From Rugalucina vietnamica (taxonomy: Eukaryota > Mollusca > Bivalvia > Lucinida > Lucinidae): a DNA stretch of 64,000 nt. The stretch's first letter is position 1. Each line of letters starts with the position of its first letter. Positions 12,119-21,383 of this stretch are shown here, one piece after another. The position numbers were made by a program, and so were the translations under genes. The notes below the pieces were generated by a model. That model had not been told where the DNA came from. It did no database searches and saw nothing but the letters and a program-made list of their open reading frames with translations. The stretch lies in NCBI GenBank assembly GCA_964017185.1, contig OZ024883.1:46494997-46558996 (forward strand). The letters run 5' to 3'.

Positions 12119-12552
12119 TTTATTCATTTGCTTCCGCTTTTTACATTGATTAATGGTGAGCTGTGTCAATTCCTGTGAAATGCAAGACACAGACAAAAGT
12201 GTGATCATCAAAAGTAAATTAATTAAAATAAAATGTCTTCACATTTTCAAAATCAGCAAAACCCCAAGGAGGATATGGTGTCCTTGAATCAAGGACAAAT
12301 GCAACGCACCACATGTTGAGGCAGTGTACCTTGTCACCGTGTTACAGCATAATATCAAAAAAGGGCTGAGTCAAGATCAGGGTTGCTATTTTAAACTCAT
12401 TTTCTTTGTATATTAATTTTTAGCTCACCTGAGTGCGTTGTCATGACTACAGACATTCAAAACACGAAAAAATGAAGGAAAAAAGAATACAGTTTCAATC
12501 CCTATACCATATCTTTGTTATATTGTGGTATAGTTTGCCTTTAAGGAAGTGG

Positions 12553-14520
12553 CTACTGACAGCCGGCTGTCAATAGCGAAAGTTCGCTACTGACAGCCGG
12601 CTGTCAATAGCGAAAGTTCGCTATTGACAGCCAGCTTTATATTTCTTTATGTCTGTGGGTTTCTAACAATTGGCTCATCTTTAATATTGTCAGATAATTG
12701 AATGACATTAAATCTTATGACCATAGGTTCATCACATGTATCTTATAAGAATATGTTTTGTATGTGTTTGGCTTTGGGCCACAAGTCAGACTTTCATAAA
12801 AATGTTGTTATATTTAATGTTCTTCTTTTCAAGTTTTCCATATTCTGACAGTCTGACACTTTGTGACTTACAAGGCATTCATTAAACCATAAGTACCGTT
12901 AAGGGTAGATTTCATTCAATGACATGGGGCTTTAGGGACTAGAGATCAAAATAATCTAACATCTTTTAAATATAAAACTTTCTACAAACTAATGTCCATC
13001 TTTTATAGGTATACAAAGGCTAGTCCTCCCCATATGACATCAGACCCAAGGAACCTTTGATTTGGGACTGTGTGGGGGTGGGGTAAAGGCAAACATCTAG
13101 ACCCTTAAAAGTTTGAAAGTATGCCCGACAAAATGAGAAACATATTTGTAAGATTTTCCCATTAGCTTCTCATGAGTTGGATACAAAATGCCATACCATT
13201 TCCATGTTAGATCACATCTTATCATAACTGTAGTATGGCATATCTAGATGACTTAAAAGTAATTTATAAACCACTTTGATAAACGACTAGGCAAGATGGC
13301 TGTCACTAGGGAAAGTTCGCTATGGACAGCCGGCTGTCAATAGCGAAAGTCCACTATTGACAGCCAGCTATATATTCCTAATCTCAATTCATACGCATCT
13401 ATTGGTTTCTGATAAGGATTTAGATTTTAACATCCCCAGGGTTTAAATGATGCCTGAGGTGAGTTGAATCAGTAAGTCTAGGATATCAACACAGGTCATG
13501 GCTGAGTTCATACACATTTCATGCCTTATTGGGGACTAATTCATACTAATTGAGAAGTCATTACCACATGTAACTATTTCTGAGATTAAAACAGAATTTT
13601 CTGGCCATGAAAATGTAAACTGAGGCCAGCTGAATCATCCAGACTAGCATAAACAGGGGTCATGGCTAAGACTAAACACATTTAGGCCTTACTGTGGAAT
13701 AATTCATACCGGGGATAACACTTTCTGGGAATTAAATAAATATCAGATCTTGGAAAAAATCTCCAAAATGTAGAAGTCCTGAAGATTTTGACAGTTCTCA
13801 ATTTGGTATTTAACAAACACATGATGATTTAAATATTAATATTTGCTTGGAAGCAAAAACTCATCATTACAAATTTCTTCATAAATTGATATAAAATTTT
13901 CATGTCAGATCACGCCTTGTTGAAACTTTAGCATATTACAGTAATAGATTCTGAGAATGATCTCCACTCAGAAACTACTTTATTCACACATTCATGCATG
14001 TGATGGAGGAAAACTGTTATATAAAGTCATTTAATGGTTATAAACTTGCAGGAAATACGTAAATGGATAAAAAGTTTATCATTTTGAATGCACTTTGAAA
14101 TTTTGTCCGTGCCTCAGTCTGTACATATGTTCATGGCATTATATTTCTACATCTCTTTCAGAATAAACTACTGGGTAACCTAATAAATAAATAAATTTGT
14201 GTATAAATAAATGAATTAAAAAATCATAAGCACTTCAATATTGAATCTGTGATAGCAATATATTGTTGCAGCTCTTAAAGAATATCAGATATTTTGATAA
14301 ATGAAAGTAATAAATACTGAATTTCAAATTCTTCACTTTCCTTGTGATGTGTTTGACTGTCACTAATATTTATAAAACCATTCTAAATATAAGGAAATAA
14401 ACTTATACTCATTAATATACATGAAAATGTGTAGCTGGCTGTCAATAGCGAACTTTCGCTATTGACAGCCGGCTGTCAGTAGCGAAAGTTCGCTATTGAC
14501 AGCCGGCTGTCAGTAGCGGT
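12553..14520. mobile_element. Element with long TIRs made of stacked palindromes
   Basis: The ends are inverted copies of about 85 bp, each composed of repeated GACAGCCGGCTGTC palindromes linked by 'aatagcgaaagttcgcta' (12553-12632 and 14433-14516). A third, degenerate block sits in the middle (13290-13372). The interior is AT-rich with no usable open frame. No target duplication is evident, so the exact ends are uncertain. Confidence 0.65.
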
Positions 14521-14534
14521 CGCCAAAGTTTAAT

Positions 14535-14906
14535 CAGTGGTAGAGCTACATTTGTAGAAGGGCGTCAAAGGGGGAGCACCCTGCCCTCATTTTGAAAATG
14601 GGAAATGCACCCTGCCCTTTTGGATTCCAGAAGGTGGCACCCTGTCCTTTTCAGAACCTTTAAATATTGAAAAATACATAATATTTGATATTTCTGATTA
14701 AGATTTGTGTTATCTTTTGATTATAAAGCCTTTAAATGAGAGGAAATAGCTAAAAGTAGCCAAAAAGTGCCCTTTATCATGAAACGAAGACGCTTTGTGT
14801 GCCCTCATAGCAGAATTTCACGCAATAAGTGCCCTTGTACTGACAATATGCCCCCCCCCCCCCCCCCCCCCCCCCCCGCCCTCTCTAAAACTTAGCTCTA
14901 CCACTG
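14535..14906. mobile_element. 372-bp MITE with poly-C tract, target duplication TTAAT
   Basis: CAGTGGTAGAGCTA at the left faces TAGCTCTACCACTG at the right. TTAAT flanks both sides (14530-14534, 14907-14911). The interior repeats 'caccctgccc'-like words and holds an uninterrupted run of 27 C at 14851-14877. It has the same CAG...CTG, 5-bp-duplication type as 3143-3900 and 10365-10720. Confidence 0.85.
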
Positions 14907-15068
14907 TTAATGCTGTAATATGTATTTTACATTAATGAACTTGAATATGGGATCTTATCAGCTTATTCTTTAAGAAAACAGAATAGCAAACCAGTTTACA
15001 AAGCATGCATAATAAAAGTGCAAAATAGTCAATTTTAGACATAAATTATCCTGTAATTATTATCAGGT

Positions 15069-15281
15069 GGGTGATTCAAATGATGCTACCTGTGCTGCAG
15101 TGCGTGTACTTTGTATACCATCAAATGCAAAGCACTTCTGTCGTCCGAGTTTATGGTTGACAGCTGTAAGTATGATTATAGTGATTTTGCTGTCGTCCAA
15201 GACATGATAGGACCGTCAATATTCTCGGTCAACAGCAAGCTTTTGCATGTAATAGTATACAAAGCACCATTTGAATCACCC
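15069..15281. mobile_element. Probable fold-back MITE
   Basis: GGGTGATTCAAATG at 15069 faces CATTTGAATCACCC ending at 15281, and a second inverted pair (TTTGTATACCATCAAATGC against its near complement) lies further in. No clear target duplication. Confidence 0.6.
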
Positions 15282-16219
15282 CCGTGATTATGAATCACAA
15301 GAAAGCTCATCGTTTAACACCTTTACTGCCACACCTCTCAAAAAATCAATATCTCACCTGCTCACTACCGAGAATATTTTATTTTATTGATTTATTAATT
15401 TAATATCTATTATATTTTAGATATATGCACATTTATATTATCATATATCACTGAAAAGGGCGTTTTATGCTGAAGAATCTGATATACAATACATTTACCT
15501 CCCTCAAGATACAAGATACAAGATACAAGAAACTTTATTTAAAGTCGACTTTCAATTTACAACTTAATAACATTAGCCAAAGGCTATTTTGTCGACAAAC
15601 AGAGGAAAAACTGTACATGTAAACATGAAAGTAACATAAATCACAGCTAAAAGGGAGATTAATATCACAGCATGCACTATATATACAGAAATTAAATGAG
15701 CAAGAGAGAAAAAATGAAGAATATAAATAGTTACATGAAATGTAACTAAAATAAGGTCAACTACATGTAACACCAGGACATAGTCTTCAGAAGATGAAGG
15801 CAAATGTACTGGAAGTTAGTATCACAGGAAAAGCCCACCCAGCCACTGTCTGACATCCCTTTCCCATAAATAGAATTTTAAAAGAGGGTGCTCTGGGCAT
15901 CATCTGAGCCCCCAGCGAAAGCGAAAGTTGGGAAAGAGTATATGCAGACAATGGTAGAGATAGCAAAATAAAAGAAAGTAGGACTAGTAAAATAGATTGC
16001 ATCAAACATACATCACAGATTAAACAAAAGATAAAAATCTGAAAACAGCATGCAAAAAACATAAGAGCAGCACTCTGTGCTTGAAATAAGAGAACTGAAA
16101 ATAAGGGTTTAACTAAAGCAAAACTGAAATAAAAGCATAATGTAACTAAAATGGGGGAAATGGGGAAATAATACAAACTGAAATAAAGAGTTCGGAATAA
16201 AACTAAACAACTAAAAGTG

Positions 16220-16806
16220 CTATTTGCACATTGAGCATTTACATGCAGAGCCACTCCAAGTGTCGACCAGCCTCCTAAATTCCCTGAAATTTTCAACCTT
16301 TCTTATTTCATTCGGGAGGCTGTTCCACACTCCAGCGGCCTCAAAACGAAATGTGGATTTACCATACTTAGTGGTACGTACTCTAGGTACTTCTACAAGG
16401 TTGTCATACCTGAAAGAGTATGTAGAGTTTTTGTAAGACACAAGGTCCTGAAGGTACACAGGAGACATATTATTTAGTATTTTAAAAGTTTCGTTAGCAA
16501 TTAATCTGATTCTACTGATGTGTAAAGTAGGCATATTGACTCTATCAAGTAATGACTCATAAGAACTAACAAAGTCATTAAAAACTAGACGTAGAGCCCT
16601 ATATTGTAGTTTTTCCATTTTCTTGGAACTAGTTTTAGAACAAAAGTGCCACACCAAAGGGCAATAATTAAAATTGGATCTTATAAAAGATTTATAAATT
16701 AAGACCTTAGTTTCTGTAGATAAAAATTTACTGAGACGTAGTAAAACATTAATTTGTCTGGCAGCTTTCTTACAAATTTTTGAAATATGTAGGTCAAAAT
16801 TGAGCA
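16220..16806 (-). pseudogene. LINE reverse transcriptase, C-terminal part
   Basis: This is the distal half of the LINE polymerase frame. It contains the 'thumb'-side sequence usual in jockey/CR1-like proteins: HISKICKKAARQINVLLRLS, then IYKSFIRSNFNYCPLVW, and near the end AGVWNSLPNEIR followed by a short cysteine-containing tail (CKCSMCK). The frame ends at a natural stop at 16220. It has no start of its own; the upstream half lies beyond the 1,044-bp insertion. The longer frame reaching 16849 includes insertion sequence and is not the native start. It is non-functional as it stands. Confidence 0.85.
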
Positions 16807-16808
16807 TA

Positions 16809-17852
16809 CACTGAAACAAAGTTATAAAGAGGCCACTTTTCAAACTCATTTTTTGTTTCTAAGCCAAGTTCAAAATTGCACAATTTTTTGCCAAAAGACG
16901 TGTCTTTCAAGTAAGTAAAGTTCCAAAGTGTTAAGAAATAATTTTCTTTTACTAAAGGCGTTTTTGGAGTAAAAATGCAAAAATCAATGTTTTTAAATAA
17001 AAAATTGGATACAGCACACCATTTATTGAAATTAGGAACGGGTGTCATCAAAGGGGTCGTTACGGCTCGGAAAAACATCAAACATTCGAATTTTCTCTAC
17101 TGGTAGAATTTTTATGCATTTTTAAAAATCGCCAATTTTGAGATTTTTTGAAAAATTCATAAATGTGCCTCTTAAACATGTTGACCCCTGTTAAATTCAC
17201 TTGATGAGGCCTGGAAATGAGAGACATAATTCGACTGAACTGTTTTTGACCATTTTCGAGGACCAACATGTCAAGGCTGCCGCACACTTCCGGTTTCAAT
17301 GCCAATTTTTAACGAACAAAATAACAAAATTTGTGGACGATTTTTTTAATTTTCAAAGTTTATCAGAGTCTAGTATTTGACCTAAATAATCGCTGAAAAT
17401 TTCAATGCCGTGCTGCTGATAATAACGCAACTGGAGAAGAACAAAGTTGGTATGCAAATTGCATACAAAAGCTGAATTCCTGTTATTCAGGTTGTTGTCT
17501 TCTTGCATGTGCAAAACAGAAACGAAGATTCTTATTGCAGCAACACTTTTGACTTTATTTTATCTTGCATCATGGCAGTCAGTAGCACTTTCAAATAAAT
17601 TAAAATGTAAAAACACAACGTCATAATATGACATTTAATTTGATGTTAATAAAGTGTGACTTTTTGAAATAGGGTACCTTTACACATGCTTCGTCTGTGT
17701 GAGAAGTATCACGCATTTTGAAATGCAGAAACTCACAGAGCCACTGTTAGACATTGGTTTATTCATATGATCATGAATTTTAATTGATCGTATTTTACTT
17801 TCTGAACTAGAAGACAAAATATGAGGTGGCCTCTTATAACTTTTTTTCAGTG
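16809..17852. mobile_element. TA-flanked element inserted in the LINE frame
   Basis: The left end CACTGAAACAAAGTTATAA and the inverted right end CACTGAAAAAAAGTTATAA match at all but one position and continue into 'gaggccac'. TA is duplicated at 16807-16808 and 17853-17854. Removing the element and one TA brings the two LINE halves into the same frame, which confirms the boundaries. The interior has only short frames (95 and 75 codons) without recognisable domains, so it is a non-autonomous Tc1/mariner-like element. Confidence 0.9.
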
Positions 17853-18425
17853 TATAGTCAAAAGTGACACCTAGGAGATTTACTGAGTCTTCACATTTGA
17901 TCTCTATTCCGTTTAGATTAAGACTCTTACATTTTAAAAATCCTTGTAAGCCGAGCATGATAGCTTGAAATTTATCAGGATTAGCCTGCATTTTGTTATC
18001 TTTAAACCAGTCAATACATATAATGCTTTCCTCAACTAGAACTTCTTTGGTTGTATCTAGGCTTTCATCGCTATATGAAACCGTGTTATCATCGGCATAA
18101 TTATAAATTGATGCCTTTTTCTTGAAATAAAAGATATCATTCATAAAAATATTGAAAAGAAGTGGTCCCAAGATAGAGCCTTGGGGCACTCCTTTCAGAA
18201 TGTGGAGCCAGCTACTTTTAGATTGCCCAACCTTTACCCTCTGCTTTCTGTTTGTAAGGTAACTAGATAAGAAGTCACAAGCGTCAGCAGAGAGGCCATA
18301 GGCACCTAATTTGGCTATTATGAGGTCATGCGGAAGACAGTCGAAGGCTTTGGACAAATCCATAAGTACAGCTCCAACATAAAGTTGTTTGTCCAAATCC
18401 TTCTTCCAGTCCTCCGCAAGCCTAA
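17853..18425 (-). pseudogene. LINE reverse transcriptase, catalytic part
   Basis: This is the minus-strand reverse transcriptase core. It shows the first palm motif (VLMDLSKAFDCLPHDLI), the GVPQGSILGPLLFNIF motif, and the catalytic YADD box (NYADDNTVSY), then NLLGVTFDY where the insertion begins. The conserved residues of the active site are present, so the copy decayed mainly through truncation and insertion. The frame is open upstream of the first methionine (EDWKKDLDKQ), so the methionine at 18396 is internal. The 5' break is near 18425. Confidence 0.9.
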
Positions 18426-18863
18426 GTCAAGTAGTTTGGCAACCAAAACCTCAGAAACTTTCATCTATAACCCAGGACATACGGGTATACCCGCAAAACG
18501 ACTACAGTTGTAGGTGGCAGTGAATGGTAAAAACAACTATATATATTAAATCAATCTGAGCCATCTGTCTCTGTCAGGATCGCCATAAATTAGTACCTCT
18601 TGCACCCCATTTGAGCCACTTCAGATGAAAATATGATTATCCTCTGCGCTAAACCAGGTGCAGACCAGCTGTGGAGTAATTGCACAGCTATTTTGTCTTC
18701 ATAGATAGTACAACACCTTTTCTTAAATCCAAAATTTAAAGCATCCTACCTTCTTCCTTCTTTTGTGACTGTACAGTCCAGTTTGTGTTTGACCTGGTCA
18801 GAAACCTCCGGACTGATTTCCTCATGTCACAGCTCATTTTTTATTACAATTCTTTGTTGTCAG

Positions 18864-18979
18864 AGATAGAGGATACATGCCAAGGCTAGAAAATGAATTT
18901 AACACCAGTCAACAAGAAAAATGCCAGCATTTGGTCCAGCGACAAAATTGGATGAGGGATCTCAAGCCGACTAGATGCA
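18864..18979 (+). CDS. Candidate internal exon of an unknown gene
   Basis: A strong acceptor (ttattacaattctttgttgtcag, ending 18863) and a strong donor (GCA|gtaagt at 18979/18980) bound 116 bp. Exactly one frame is open across the whole interval: 38 codons with one base at each end, containing YMPRLENEF and QRQNWMRDLKPTRC. The residue mix is protein-like but I recognise no family. The exit phase is compatible with one of the two open frames of the exon at 56899-57033. If they were joined, the intervening intron would be about 38 kb and would contain all the satellite. RNA evidence is needed. Confidence 0.35.
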
Positions 18980-19005
18980 GTAAGTGCCATAAAGTAAAAT
19001 GTAAT

Positions 19006-21355
19006 TAGCTCACCTGAGCCGAAGGCTCACAGGTGAGCTTATAGGATAGGTAGGCACCCGGCGTCCGTCCGTCGTCGTCCGTCCGTCGTCCACCATTTTC
19101 AAAGATCTTCTTCTCTGAAACCCCTTGGCCAATCAAAGCCAAATTTTATATGAAGCATCTATAGGAAGGGGGAACCAATTTGTATATAAGAAATCCAGGT
19201 CACATGACCAAGATGGTCGCCGTGCCCATATATGGTGAAAACCCTTCAAAAATCTTCTTCTCCCGAACCGGTGGACCGATTTCAACAAAACTTTGCATGA
19301 AGCATCGATGGCTCAAGCACTACAATGTGTATATAAATCATGACCCTGTGATGACCTTGACCTATTTTACGGCAAGGTCAACATAGGTCGCCAATGCATT
19401 TGAATGGGGAAAACTTTTAAAATGTCATTTAAAGTGAAAGTCTTGCAGGAAATGGGCAGTAGGACTGAATTTTAATGATTCTGAAAGAAATTGGACCCCA
19501 GGGGCTCATATGCCCCACCCCGGGGCAATATACATGTACATTACCATAATATTCAAACATCATCTCCTCTGAAACCGCTTGACCAATCAAAGCCAAATTT
19601 TATGTGAAGCATCAATAGGAAGGGGTAACCAATGTATATATAAATAATCTAGGTCACATGACCAAGATGGCCGCCATGCCCATATACAGTGTATGGTAAA
19701 AACCCTTCAAAAATCTCCGGAACCGGTGGACCGATTTCAATGAAACTTGGCATGAAGTATTGATGACTCAAGTACTACAATGTATATATAAATCATAACG
19801 CTGTGATGACCTTGACCTTTTTTATGGCAAGGTCAACATAGGTCGCCAATGTATTTGAATGGGGAAAGCTTTAAAAATGTCATTTAAAGTGAAAGTCTTG
19901 CAGGAAATGAGCAGTAGGACTGAATATTAATGATTCTGAAAAAATTGGACCCTAGGGGCTCATCTGCCCCCACCCCGGGGCATTATACATCTATATTACC
20001 ATAATATTCAAACATCTCCTCTGAAACTGCTTGGCCAATCAAAGCCAAATTTTATGTGAAGCATCTATAGAATGGGCGAATCCGTGTGTATATAAATAAT
20101 CTAGTTCACATGACCAAGATGGCCGCGCTGCCCATATATGGTAAAAACCCTTCAAAAATCTTCTTCTCCGAAACAGGTGGACCGATTTCAAAGAAACTTG
20201 GCATGAAGCATCAATGGCTAAAGTACTACAATGTATATATAAATCATGACCCTGTGGTGACCTTGACCTATTTTACGACAAGGTCAACATAGGTCGCCAA
20301 TGCATTTGAATGGGAAAAACTTTTAAAAAGTCATTTGAGGTAAAAATCTTGCAGGAAATGGGCAGTAGGACTGAATATTAGTGATTCTGAAAAAAAAATT
20401 GGACCCAAGCCTTGAAGGGCTCATATGCCCCCACCCCGGGCAATATACATGTATATTACCCTAATATTCAAATATCTTCTCTTCTGAAACCACTTGGCCA
20501 ATTAAAGCCAAATTTTAAGTGAAGCATGTATAGGATGGGGGAACCATTGTGTATATTAATAATCTAGGTCACATGACCAAGTTGGCCGCCATGCCCACAT
20601 ATTGTACAAACCCTTCAAAAATCTTCTTCTCTGAAACCAATAGACAGATTTCCATTAAACTTGGAGTGAAGCATTGATGGCTAAAGTACTACAATGTGTA
20701 TACAAAATCATGACCCTGTGATGACCTTGACCCAGTTTATGGCAAGGTCAACATGGGTGGCCCATGCATTTGAATGGGAAAAACTGTTAAAATGTCATTT
20801 GAAGGGAAAAACCAGCAGGAAATTGGCAAATTGACATAATATTGATTATTCTGAAAAAAGAAAATGGCCCAAGGGCTTCATCTGCCCCTGCACTGGGGTT
20901 AAATACCATAATATTCAAACATGTTTTCTGTACAATAATTTTGAGTAAAAAGTACAACATGAAAGTCACTTTCTTTTGAAAGTAAGCGTATCATCATGAT
21001 CATGAAGACTTTTAATTAACCATTTTATGTCTTAAGGATCCAGATTGTTTTATCTTACACAGTCAGTACCTGGTAGGTATGCCAACCCTATTTGCTCCTT
21101 CTAGCACTAAAAAGCGATTTGCATTGATAGAATGTGGTTAAGTCTCTTGAACCAGTAGACTGACTTCATTGAAATTTTTCGTAAAAATCAAAGACTCGAG
21201 GTAAAGGTTACTTTTACCTTGACCATCATGACCTTAGCCAAAGGTCATTTATCAAAGACAAATCTCAGGTGAAGGCTCTCTGGACCATTGGTCCTCTGGT
21301 TTACAAGTGTAAGCGTCCAGATCAGGTGAGCGTTCTCAGGACCATTGCTTTTCTT
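19006..21355 (+). mobile_element. Helentron-like non-autonomous element, family B, copy 2
   Basis: It has the same left palindrome as copy 1 (AGCTCACCTGAGCC-GAA-GGCTCACAGGTGAGCT). The core holds about four tandem units of roughly 459 bp (starting near 19090, 19548, 20006, 20467). At the right there are two terminus-like segments: 'ctcaggtga' with GGACCATTGGTCC near 21282, and CAGGTGAGCG with GGACCATTG near 21324, ending TCTTGT. The doubled 3' end suggests either a nested copy or an end duplication. Confidence 0.75.
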
Positions 21356-21383
21356 GTCTTAAAAAGGCCCTATGAGTTTCTTT

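Larger units (their letters stand above)
15505..18425 (-). mobile_element. 5'-truncated non-LTR retrotransposon (LINE)
   Basis: The element runs on the minus strand. It contains the reverse transcriptase region (17853-18425), the downstream C-terminal region (16220-16806), a 3' untranslated part and a terminal microsatellite (plus-strand 'caagatacaagatacaag' at 15505-15530) in place of poly(A). This layout fits CR1/jockey-like LINEs that end in short repeats. The endonuclease half is absent, as expected from 5' truncation. A separate TA-flanked element splits the coding part. Confidence 0.85.

Noticed and set aside
12421-12433. Another family B element (TAGCTCACCTGAG)
   Set aside because: Only the first 13 bases match; no second palindrome arm, core unit or 3' hairpin follows nearby.
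15573-16296. Hydrophobic frames of 76 and 169 codons on the minus strand
   Set aside because: They lie in the LINE 3' untranslated part and overlap the RT frame in another phase; the hydrophobicity comes from T-rich sequence.
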